Below are positions 1 through 6,027 of a DNA stretch of 8,770 bases, in pieces. The translations under genes were made by a program, and so were the position numbers. How positions within the stretch are numbered: the stretch's first letter is position 1; each line of letters starts with the position of its first letter. Source of the stretch: Rhodoferax sp. (GTDB lineage Bacteria; Pseudomonadota; Gammaproteobacteria; Burkholderiales; Burkholderiaceae_C); the NCBI GenBank assembly GCA_020048255.1, contig JAIFMR010000151.1:1-8770 (forward strand), given 5' to 3'. The notes beneath the pieces are model-generated. The model was given only the letters and a program-made list of their open reading frames with translations, was not told the origin of the DNA and did no database searches.

Positions 1-1845
1 ATCGAATCCATTCTCAGTGAGGTTTTTGGCTATCAGGCGTTTCGCGGGCCGCAGCAGGACATCATCCAACACGTGACCGCTGGCGGCGATGCGCTGGTGC
101 TGATGCCCACCGGCGGTGGCAAAAGCCTGTGTTACCAGATTCCGGCGATTGCCAGACAGCAAGCCGGCCAGGGCATCACTGTGGTGATTTCACCGCTGAT
201 TGCGCTGATGCACGACCAGGTGGGCGCCTTGCACGAGGCCGGTGTGAGCGCGGCTTTTTTGAATTCCACGCTGTCGGCACAGGAAGCCTCGGACGTCGAG
301 AGGCGCTTGGTGCAAGGCCAGATCACGCTGCTGTATGCCGCGCCGGAGCGCGTCACCACACCGCGCTTTCTGGCGCAACTCGATTCGCTGCAAGAGCGCG
401 GCTTGCTCAGCTTGTTTGCCATCGACGAAGCCCATTGTGTGAGCCAGTGGGGGCACGACTTTCGGCCCGAATATCGGTCGCTGACCGTGCTGCACGAGCG
501 CTACGGCAGTGTGCCGCGCATTGCGCTGACCGCCACGGCCGACGCGCTGACCCGTGCCGACATCATTGAGCGATTGCAGTTGCAAGAGGCCCGGCTGTTC
601 ATCAGCAGTTTTGACCGGCCCAACATTCGTTACACGATTGTCGAGAAGCGGGAGGCCACGCAACAGCTGCTGCGTTTTATTCAAGACGAGCACATGGGTG
701 ATGCCGGTGTGGTGTATTGCCAGTCGCGCAAAAAGGTCGAAGACACCGCCGAACTGTTGTGTGACCACGGCATTGCCGCGCTGCCGTATCACGCCGGGCT
801 GGATGCACGGGTGCGCCAGGCCAACCAGGACCAGTTTTTGCGATCCGAGGGCATTGTGATGGTGGCCACCATCGCCTTTGGCATGGGCATTGACAAACCC
901 GATGTGCGTTTTGTGGCGCATCTGGACATGCCCAAAAACATCGAAGGTTATTACCAGGAAACCGGCCGTGCCGGGCGCGATGGTGAGGCGGCCGACGCGT
1001 GGATGTGTTACGGCCTGCAAGATGTGGTGAACCAGCGCCGCATGATTGACGAGAGCCCGGCCGATGAGGAATTCAAACAAGGCCTGCGTGGCAAGCTCGA
1101 TGCGTTGCTGGGACTGGCCGAGGCCACCGACTGCCGCCGGGTGCGGTTGCTGCGCTACTTTGACGAAGCCAGCCAGCCCTGCGGCAACTGTGACAACTGC
1201 CTGCACGCGCCGGATGTGTGGGATGCCACGGACGCGGCGCGCAAACTGCTGTCGACCATTTACCGGGTGCAGCAAATGAGCGGGTTTGGCTTTGGCGCCG
1301 GTCACATTGTGGATATCCTGCGTGGCAAGGTCACCGACAAAGTCACGCAGCGCGGGCATGAAACTTTGAGCACGTTTGGCATTGGCGCTGATTTGAGCGA
1401 AACCCAGTGGCGTGGTGTGTTGCGCCAGCTTATGGCTATCAGTGCGGTGGCGGTCGACGCCCAGGCGTTCAACACCTTGCAACTCACCGAGGCGTCGCGC
1501 GCCGTGCTCAAGGGGGATGTGCCGGTGCGCCTGCGTGTGTCGCTGTCCAAACCAGCGGGGCAGCGGAAGCATCGAACGGCTGGGCTTTCGTCTGCACCCA
1601 AGGCGGCGGCCAAGCTGGATGGTTCTGCGCAGCTGAGGTTTTCAGCTTTGAAGGCTTGGCGCGCCGAGATCGCCAAAGAGCACAACCTGCCGGCCTATGT
1701 GATTTTTCATGACGCCACACTCGCAGCCATTGCCCAAACGGCACCGCAGTCACTGGCTGAGCTGCAAGGGATCAGTGGACTGGGTGTGCGCAAGCTCGAA
1801 GCGTATGGCGCCTCAGTGCTCAAAGTGATGGACGATGCAAGATAA
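1..1845 (+). CDS. recQ: ATP-dependent DNA helicase RecQ, 5' end outside the window
   Basis: RecQ is a cytoplasmic 3'-5' superfamily 2 DNA helicase that works in recombination and repair of stalled forks. The frame is open from the first base, so the true start lies upstream; by comparison with E. coli RecQ roughly 10-20 residues are missing. Counting visible residues, the Walker A motif GGGKS is at 38-42, the DEAH box at 142-145 (followed by CVSQWGHDFRPEY), motif III ALTATA at 175-180 and motif VI QETGRAGRDG at 319-328. The four zinc-binding cysteines are C378, C394, C397 and C400. A winged-helix RQC region follows (about 410-510), and a C-terminal HRDC domain covers about 545-612. All core motifs are intact and the 614 visible residues match the usual length of about 610. 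A GTG at 73 could be mistaken for the start, but the conserved FGYQAFR segment lies before it. The gene ends 18 nt from the convergent chemoreceptor gene. Confidence 0.97.
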   Translation: MESILSEVFGYQAFRGPQQDIIQHVTAGGDALVLMPTGGGKSLCYQIPAIARQQAGQGITVVISPLIALMHDQVGALHEAGVSAAFLNSTLSAQEASDVERRLVQGQITLLYAAPERVTTPRFLAQLDSLQERGLLSLFAIDEAHCVSQWGHDFRPEYRSLTVLHERYGSVPRIALTATADALTRADIIERLQLQEARLFISSFDRPNIRYTIVEKREATQQLLRFIQDEHMGDAGVVYCQSRKKVEDTAELLCDHGIAALPYHAGLDARVRQANQDQFLRSEGIVMVATIAFGMGIDKPDVRFVAHLDMPKNIEGYYQETGRAGRDGEAADAWMCYGLQDVVNQRRMIDESPADEEFKQGLRGKLDALLGLAEATDCRRVRLLRYFDEASQPCGNCDNCLHAPDVWDATDAARKLLSTIYRVQQMSGFGFGAGHIVDILRGKVTDKVTQRGHETLSTFGIGADLSETQWRGVLRQLMAISAVAVDAQAFNTLQLTEASRAVLKGDVPVRLRVSLSKPAGQRKHRTAGLSSAPKAAAKLDGSAQLRFSALKAWRAEIAKEHNLPAYVIFHDATLAAIAQTAPQSLAELQGISGLGVRKLEAYGASVLKVMDDAR

Positions 1846-1863
1846 CAGCCGCCACGACCCGAC

Positions 1864-3642
1864 TTAAAAAGTCTCCCAATCGGCATCGCTGGTGGCGTTG
1901 GAGGCGCTGCTCGCCGCAGGTGCGGGCAGGGGTTTAGTCGGCGTTGGCCGGGTTGTTGGTGCCGCGCTGCGCGCTGCAGCCCCTTTGGGCACCCCTTCGG
2001 CACGACGGTCCGGTCCCTTGAACGTGGACGGTTTGGGCGGGTGGGCGCGCACCTTGGGCGCGGCCAGTGGGCTGGCGCTGTGCTGGCCGTCCCCGGCACC
2101 CAGCTTGAACACGGCCACGGTTTGCACCAGTTCCTGGGCTTGGGATTTGAGGCTGCTGGCAGCAGCTGCCATCTGCTCGACCAACGCGGCATTTTGCTGG
2201 GTGACCTGATCCATCTGCGTGACCGCATCTCCCACCTGCGCCACGCCTTGGCTTTGTTCTGTACTGGCGGCGCTGATCTCGCCCATGATGTCGGTGACGC
2301 GGCGGATGCTGGTCACCACTTCGTTCATGGTGCTACCAGCCTGGTCGACCAGCACGGTGCCCTGGGTGACCTGCTCGACGCTGGCGTTGATGAGGGTCTT
2401 GATTTCCTTGGCGGCTTCGGCGCTGCGGCCGGCCAGGCTGCGCACCTCTGAGGCCACCACGGCAAAGCCGCGCCCTTGTTCACCGGCGCGGGCCGCTTCC
2501 ACGGCAGCATTCAAGGCCAGAATATTGGTCTGGAAAGCAATGCCGTCAATCACGCTGATGATGTCACCAATCTTGCGGGAGGCGTCGTTGATGCCGCGCA
2601 TGGTGTTGACCACCTGGGCGACCACCTCGCCGCCTTGCACGGCCACGGTGCTGGCGTTCAGGGCCAGTTGGTTGGCTTGCTGTGCGTTGTTGGCGTTTTG
2701 TTTGACCTGGGTGCTGAGCGCCTCCATGCTGGCCGAGGTTTGCTCCAGGGCGCTGGCCTGGCTCTCGGTGCGCGCCGACAGGTCGTTGTTGCCCTGGGCG
2801 ATTTCGGAGCTGGCGGTGGCCACGCTCTCGGAGCCCCGGCGCACCTTGCTGACCACGCCAACCAGGCTACCGCGCAAGTTTTCCAAGCCCAGCAACAGGC
2901 GACCCAACTCGTCGTGATGCCCGGCTTCAATGGGTTTGGACAATTCCCCTTCGGCCATGTGCTTCATGGCCGTCTCGGCCTGTGCGATCGGGCGCAAGAT
3001 GGCCAGGGCGGTCATGACGGCCACACCCAGCAAGGCCAGCAAAGCCAGCAGGCCCAAACCTACGCCAATCCACAGCCAGCGCATGCCTTCATCGCGCGCT
3101 TGCAGATAAGACGCGCTGGCCTGCGACTGGGCGATGGGAATCAGGGCCTGAAGCGGCTTGATGGTGCTTTTGTGAAAAACGGGCCATTCGTCTTCCAACA
3201 CAGTGGTCAACAGGGCCTTGTCTTTGGCTTCGTAGGCTTTCTCGATCTTGGACAACATCACCCCGACGTCTGCCCAATGGTCGCTCAGGTCTTTGAAAGC
3301 AGCGGCTGAGTCCGCGGTGTCAAAAATCTCTGTCAGAGAGGGCCGAACCTCGGTCCACAAGCCGGCCAGACTGGTCTTGGTTTCACGCAGGTGATTGACC
3401 GAGCCCTGGGTGGGCAACTGGTCCAGCAAGACGCCGGCCACGCGGTAGCGCACTTCGAGCAATTGGCTTTCAATGCGCTGTATGCGCACCAGGGAGACCG
3501 TGTGGTCCTCGTAGACATTTTTGAGCGCTGCCTCGCTGATGCGGTTGGTGCCGATCATCACCCCAATCAGCACGGCCATGCCGAGAATGGCGAAGCCACA
3601 AAGAATCCAGAGACGACTTTTGATGGACAACGCGATTCCCAC
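1864..3642 (-). CDS. Methyl-accepting chemotaxis protein with a CheR/CheB-type tail
   Basis: A 592-residue inner-membrane chemoreceptor that signals through CheW/CheA to the flagellar motor. A short cytoplasmic N-terminus is followed by TM1 (about 11-31), a helical periplasmic domain of four-helix-bundle size (about 32-188), TM2 (about 189-213), a HAMP domain (about 214-267) and a coiled-coil signalling domain (about 270-515). The hairpin tip is the highly conserved stretch at 366-415, including IAFQTNILALNAAVEAARAG. A Pro/Ala-rich tail of about 75 residues ends in DWETF (588-592), which closely resembles the NWETF tether for CheR and CheB at the end of E. coli Tar and Tsr. The start is GTG, preceded by GGGAGA six bases upstream. 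The ligand cannot be read from the sequence. The gene lies 30 nt downstream of the rhodanese-like gene on the same strand and converges with recQ; no clear terminator is visible in the 18-nt gap. Confidence 0.95.
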   Translation of the reverse strand: MGIALSIKSRLWILCGFAILGMAVLIGVMIGTNRISEAALKNVYEDHTVSLVRIQRIESQLLEVRYRVAGVLLDQLPTQGSVNHLRETKTSLAGLWTEVRPSLTEIFDTADSAAAFKDLSDHWADVGVMLSKIEKAYEAKDKALLTTVLEDEWPVFHKSTIKPLQALIPIAQSQASASYLQARDEGMRWLWIGVGLGLLALLALLGVAVMTALAILRPIAQAETAMKHMAEGELSKPIEAGHHDELGRLLLGLENLRGSLVGVVSKVRRGSESVATASSEIAQGNNDLSARTESQASALEQTSASMEALSTQVKQNANNAQQANQLALNASTVAVQGGEVVAQVVNTMRGINDASRKIGDIISVIDGIAFQTNILALNAAVEAARAGEQGRGFAVVASEVRSLAGRSAEAAKEIKTLINASVEQVTQGTVLVDQAGSTMNEVVTSIRRVTDIMGEISAASTEQSQGVAQVGDAVTQMDQVTQQNAALVEQMAAAASSLKSQAQELVQTVAVFKLGAGDGQHSASPLAAPKVRAHPPKPSTFKGPDRRAEGVPKGAAARSAAPTTRPTPTKPLPAPAASSASNATSDADWETF

Positions 3643-3648
3643 GACGAT

Positions 3649-3654
3649 TCTCCC
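3649..3654 (-). promoter_or_regulatory. Ribosome binding site fixing the GTG start of the chemoreceptor
   Basis: On the minus strand the site reads GGGAGA, six bases before the GTG at 3642-3640. The encoded N-terminus runs directly into a short positive segment (IKSR) and TM1, as is normal for chemoreceptors. This supports GTG over later ATG codons, which fall inside TM1. Confidence 0.7.
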
Positions 3655-3672
3655 GGTGAGTGGTGAAGAGGT

Positions 3673-4122
3673 TTACTGTGTCGGCAACCCGGCAGCAATC
3701 CACTCTGGAACACCGCCACGGAACCAGTTCACTTTGGTGTAGCCGGCCTTGACCGCAGCAACAGACGCCTTGTAGCTCTTCCAGCACTCGCCGGCATTAC
3801 AGAAGAACACCACGGGTGCCGCCTTGTCAGCCGGCAACTTGGTCAGGTCAAAGGCGTCCTGGGTGGCGTCAAATTTGACATCCTTGGCGCTTTTTTCCTT
3901 GTACGGAACGCTCTTGGCGCCTTTGATGGTTTTCTCGGCGAACTCCGCTGCGACACGGGTGTCAATCACCGGAACCCCGCTGTCGAGCATTTTTTTCACA
4001 TCGGCGGCTTTGACCACCGTGGTGCCAGCCAGGGTGGTGGGTGTTTCGGAGGCCCAGGCTGAGCCCAGGCTGGTGGCGAGTGCGGCGACGCACAGAAACT
4101 TCAGGTAGTGACGTTTGTTCAT
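3673..4122 (-). CDS. Exported single-domain rhodanese-like protein
   Basis: A 149-residue single rhodanese-like domain carrying a signal peptide: a positive N-terminus (NKRHYLK), a hydrophobic core (about 9-21) and a likely signal peptidase I site after AWA (residue 24), so the mature protein should be periplasmic. The rhodanese features are the DTR motif (54-56), an active-site loop starting at C108 in FFCNAGECWKS, and the C-terminal WFRGGVPEWIAAGLP segment typical of the fold. C108 aligns with the catalytic persulfide cysteine. A second cysteine, C113, ends the loop, where classical sulfurtransferases usually have a residue such as Ser, Thr or Arg. Sulfur transfer or thiol redox chemistry is possible, but no substrate can be assigned. 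The ATG start has GGAG seven bases upstream. The gene is probably cotranscribed with the chemoreceptor gene 30 nt downstream and is divergent from trpE. Confidence 0.9.
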   Translation of the reverse strand: MNKRHYLKFLCVAALATSLGSAWASETPTTLAGTTVVKAADVKKMLDSGVPVIDTRVAAEFAEKTIKGAKSVPYKEKSAKDVKFDATQDAFDLTKLPADKAAPVVFFCNAGECWKSYKASVAAVKAGYTKVNWFRGGVPEWIAAGLPTQ

Positions 4123-4129
4123 AGATCAG

Positions 4130-4133
4130 CTCC
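4130..4133 (-). promoter_or_regulatory. Ribosome binding site of the rhodanese-like gene
   Basis: GGAG on the minus strand lies seven bases upstream of the ATG at 4122-4120. It decides the start, because the frame it serves begins with a well-formed signal peptide. Confidence 0.65.
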
Positions 4134-4178
4134 GTTGTGGTGGTTAAAAACAGGTCAATGACTCTTGGTGTGTGCGTC

Positions 4179-4184
4179 ATCATA
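4179..4184 (-). promoter_or_regulatory. Candidate -10 box for the rhodanese-chemoreceptor transcript
   Basis: TATGAT on the minus strand matches five of six consensus -10 bases and would start transcription near 4172, giving a 5' leader of about 50 nt. There is no good -35 hexamer at 16-18 bases; the position holds GCAGAC or a close shift of it. That is compatible with a promoter needing an activator, or with a false match. The dyad at 4187-4204 lies immediately upstream. Confidence 0.35.
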
Positions 4185-4186
4185 CT

Positions 4187-4204
4187 GACAATAGAGCCAT
4201 TGTC
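4187..4204. promoter_or_regulatory. 18-bp dyad, candidate operator
   Basis: GACAAT and ATTGTC form a perfect six-base inverted repeat around a six-base spacer (AGAGCC). The dyad occupies the -10 to -35 interval of the candidate rhodanese promoter on the minus strand and lies about 50 bp upstream of the candidate trpE promoter on the plus strand. The symmetry and position suggest a dimeric regulator, but the regulator cannot be named. A six-base dyad can also arise by chance. Confidence 0.35.
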
Positions 4205-4251
4205 TGCTTAAGTTTGTGCCTCGGGACAGAGTCGCGGCCGCTTTGGCGCTT

Positions 4252-4260
4252 TGCTACACT
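4252..4260 (+). promoter_or_regulatory. Candidate extended -10 promoter for the trpE leader transcript
   Basis: TGC followed by TACACT (4255-4260) fits the extended -10 form TGn plus hexamer; the hexamer matches consensus at four of six positions. The -35 position is poor (TCGCGG at 17-bp spacing), which an extended -10 can tolerate. Transcription would begin about seven bases downstream, at 4266-4268, which is the ATG of the Trp-codon leader ORF. The trpE 5' leader would then be about 236 nt long. Confidence 0.45.
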
Positions 4261-4267
4261 GAAAAGC

Positions 4268-4345
4268 ATGTTCATCCACCGCATTTTCATCACAGGTAGC
4301 AGCGACCGGGGGGCCTGGCCCTGGCGTCGGATTTTTGACCGCTGA
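4268..4345 (+). CDS. trpL: Candidate tryptophan leader peptide, 25 codons with Trp-Pro-Trp
   Basis: A 25-codon ORF running ATG to TGA in the trpE 5' leader. It starts MFIHRIF and contains GAWPWRR, with Trp codons at 17 and 19 (4316-4318 and 4322-4324), then ends IFDR. Two Trp codons in so short a peptide, directly upstream of trpE on the same strand, is the hallmark of ribosome-mediated attenuation, where stalling at Trp codons during shortage changes RNA folding. No Shine-Dalgarno sequence precedes the ATG. Instead the predicted transcription start falls on or within two bases of it, so it may be translated leaderless, as reported for alphaproteobacterial trpL. Lack of a known homologue and the chance frequency of TGG in GC-rich DNA limit confidence. 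Confidence 0.55.
   Translation: MFIHRIFITGSSDRGAWPWRRIFDR
4303..4336 (+). terminator. Terminator-like hairpin built on the leader Trp codons
   Basis: CCGGGG (4306-4311) pairs with CCCTGG (4319-4324), with one G-U pair and a seven-base loop. CGA (4303-4305) extends it by pairing with TCG (4327-4329) across a two-base bulge, giving nine pairs. Two bases later comes a run of five T (4332-4336). This has the form of an intrinsic terminator, though the T-run is short. The first Trp codon is in the loop and the second in the 3' arm, so a ribosome paused there would prevent folding. Folding was done by eye with no energy computed. Confidence 0.4.
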
Positions 4346-4401
4346 TTGCTTTGTGAGCGCTTCAGCCTTTGACCTGGCTTGGGTGCTCGTTTGATTGAAA
4401 C

Positions 4402-4416
4402 GCAGCCACGGGCTGC
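4402..4416 (+). other. Compact RNA hairpin in the trpE leader, with an alternative long-range partner
   Basis: GCAGCC (4402-4407) and GGCTGC (4411-4416) form a perfect six-pair stem with a three-base loop. No T-run follows, so it is not an intrinsic terminator by itself. The same segment (4405-4413) can instead pair with the second Trp codon region (4318-4325) in eight pairs with one bulged C at 4409, so it is a possible switch element of the leader. Confidence 0.35.
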
Positions 4417-4487
4417 AGCTGGATGAAGTTAGCGCGATGCGACTCTTTGCACTGATCAAGAGCGAGCGCAAGTCACCGGCACTTTTT

Positions 4488-4493
4488 GGAAAG
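4488..4493 (+). promoter_or_regulatory. Ribosome binding site that decides the trpE start
   Basis: GGAAAG lies ten bases before GTG 4504, somewhat long, and four bases before TTG 4498, too short. The more upstream TTG at 4486 overlaps the site itself and so cannot be served by it. GTG 4504 also gives the N-terminus expected from related TrpE proteins. Confidence 0.55.
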
Positions 4494-4503
4494 AACCTTG
4501 TCT

Positions 4504-6027
4504 GTGATCTCTGAATCTGAATTCAATAGCCTCAGTACCCAAGGCTACAACCGCATTCCCATTACCACCCAGGCGTTTGCGGACCTGGAAACGCCTCTGT
4601 CGCTATATTTGAAACTCACCCGCAGCGCCCCCAACAGTTTTTTGTTGGAATCTGTCGTCGGGGGCGAGCGCTTTGGCCGTTACAGTTTTATTGGCCTGCC
4701 CGCGCGCACACTGCTGCGCGCCAGCGGCTTTGGTGCCCAGGCCCGCACTGAAATCGTGACGGATGGTGTGGTCGTGGAAACCAGTCAAGTGAATCCACTG
4801 GACTTCATTGCCGACTACCAAAAGCGTTTCAAGGTCGCCCTGCAGCCCGACATGCCACGCTTTTGTGGCGGCCTGGCCGGTTATTTTGGCTATGACGCGG
4901 TGCGCTACATTGAAAAAAAATTACAGGCCAGTTGTCCGCCCGACGAGTTACATTGCCCGGACATTTTGCTGCTGCAGTGTGAAGAGCTGGCCGTCATTGA
5001 TAACCTCTCCGGCAAACTGCACCTGATGGTTTATGCCGACCCAGCCCAGGCCGGTGCTTATGCAAGTGCTATGGAAAGACTCGCGGAACTGAAGGCCCTG
5101 CTGCGCGAGAGCGTGCAAGCCCCCGAGATTTTGCCCAGCCCGAGCCAGCCGTCCCATCGCGACTTTGCCAAGGCCGACTACATTGCAGCCGTGGAGCGCG
5201 CCAAGGAGCTGATTGCCGGGGGTGACTTCATGCAGGTGCAGGTGGGGCAGCGCATCAAAAAGCCTTACACCCAGTCGCCCTTGAGCCTGTACCGGGCACT
5301 GCGCTCGCTCAACCCCAGCCCGTACATGTATTACTACAACTTCAGCGGATCGCTTGATGGCGGTGCTGATTTTCATGTGGTGGGGGCCAGTCCGGAAATT
5401 CTGGTGCGCCAGGAGCAGGTGGCGGTGGACGGGAAAACTCTGCAAAAGATCACCATTCGCCCGCTCGCTGGCACCCGCCCGCGCGGTGCCACGCCCGAGC
5501 TGGACAAGGCTGCCGAGCTGGAGCTGATCAACGACCCCAAGGAACGGGCTGAACACGTGATGCTGATTGATCTGGCGCGCAACGACATTGGTCGCATTGC
5601 CCAAATTGGCAGTGTCAAGGTGACAGACGCCTTCTGTGTGGAGCGCTACAGCCATGTGATGCACATTGTCAGCAACGTTGAGGGCACCTTGCTGGACGGC
5701 ATGAGCAGCATGGACGTGCTCAAGGCCACCTTTCCGGCGGGCACCCTGACAGGCGCGCCCAAGGTGCACGCGATGGAGCTGATTGACCAACTCGAGCCCA
5801 CCAAGCGTGGCCTGTACGGCGGCGCTTGTGGTTATTTGAGTTACGCTGGTGACATGGATGTGGCGATTGCGATTCGCACTGGCATCATCAAGGACCAGAT
5901 GCTGTATGTGCAGGCCGCAGCCGGTGTGGTGGCAGACAGCGTGCCAGAACTGGAATGGCGCGAGACCGAAGCCAAGGCGCGCGCACTGCTTCGCGCTGCG
6001 GAGCTGGTTGAAGAAGGGTTGGTGTGA
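4504..6027 (+). CDS. trpE: Anthranilate synthase component I
   Basis: TrpE converts chorismate to anthranilate using ammonia delivered by TrpG, the first committed step of tryptophan synthesis in the cytoplasm. With the GTG at 4504 the protein has 507 residues and begins MISESEFNSL, close to the start I recall for Comamonadaceae TrpE; the frame is open upstream to a TTG at 4486. The N-terminal domain has the LLES motif (47-50) and the chorismate-binding domain has NPSPYM (270-275). Both line the tryptophan feedback site in characterised enzymes, so feedback inhibition is probably retained. The catalytic domain shows TIRPLAGTRPRG (317-328), DLARNDIGR (356-364) and GTLTGAPK (413-420). The gene is intact and of usual length. 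Its TGA overlaps the GTG of the next gene by four bases, and a Trp-codon leader ORF lies upstream. Confidence 0.97.
   Translation: MISESEFNSLSTQGYNRIPITTQAFADLETPLSLYLKLTRSAPNSFLLESVVGGERFGRYSFIGLPARTLLRASGFGAQARTEIVTDGVVVETSQVNPLDFIADYQKRFKVALQPDMPRFCGGLAGYFGYDAVRYIEKKLQASCPPDELHCPDILLLQCEELAVIDNLSGKLHLMVYADPAQAGAYASAMERLAELKALLRESVQAPEILPSPSQPSHRDFAKADYIAAVERAKELIAGGDFMQVQVGQRIKKPYTQSPLSLYRALRSLNPSPYMYYYNFSGSLDGGADFHVVGASPEILVRQEQVAVDGKTLQKITIRPLAGTRPRGATPELDKAAELELINDPKERAEHVMLIDLARNDIGRIAQIGSVKVTDAFCVERYSHVMHIVSNVEGTLLDGMSSMDVLKATFPAGTLTGAPKVHAMELIDQLEPTKRGLYGGACGYLSYAGDMDVAIAIRTGIIKDQMLYVQAAAGVVADSVPELEWRETEAKARALLRAAELVEEGLV

Larger units (their letters stand above)
4346..4503 (+). other. 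Distal part of the trpE 5' leader, no convincing gene
   Basis: This stretch between the leader ORF and trpE holds the 4402-4416 hairpin, a weaker stem pairing 4341-4345 with 4362-4366 across the leader stop codon, and the trpE ribosome binding site near its end. The only small ORF (4437-4514) has no Trp codon and no good ribosome site, and I do not call it. No intrinsic terminator with a clear T-run was found here; the T-run at 4483-4487 is not preceded by a stable hairpin. Confidence 0.5.

Noticed and set aside
190..1572. 460-codon open frame on the minus strand inside recQ
   Set aside because: It lies fully antisense to a clearly conserved RecQ helicase, is His/Gln/Ala-rich with no recognisable domain, and is the usual by-product of GC-rich codon use.
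73..1845. recQ starting at the GTG at 73
   Set aside because: The frame is open to base 1 and the upstream codons encode the conserved FGYQAFRGPQQD segment of RecQ, so the real start lies outside the window.
1861..1873. GACTT-AAA-AAGTC inverted repeat between recQ and the chemoreceptor, considered as a shared terminator
   Set aside because: Only five AT-rich pairs with no T-run on either side, and it overlaps the chemoreceptor stop codon and last residues.
2476..3309. 277-codon open frame on the plus strand inside the chemoreceptor gene
   Set aside because: It is antisense to a well-conserved MCP, its translation is low complexity (Gly, Gln, His rich), and it has no ribosome site or domain.
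4369..4396. Alternative trpE promoter, TTGACC with TTGATT at 16-bp spacing
   Set aside because: The -35 is good but the -10 matches only three of six consensus bases. It remains a fallback if no transcription start is found at 4266-4268.
4402..4416. GCAGCC/GGCTGC hairpin as an intrinsic terminator of the trp leader
   Set aside because: The stem is perfect but no T-run follows, so it was kept only as a possible switch element.
4437..4514. 25-codon ORF overlapping the trpE start, considered as the trp leader peptide or a coupling ORF
   Set aside because: It has no Trp codon, only a distant GGA as ribosome site, and overlaps trpE out of frame; the ORF at 4268-4345 fits a leader far better.
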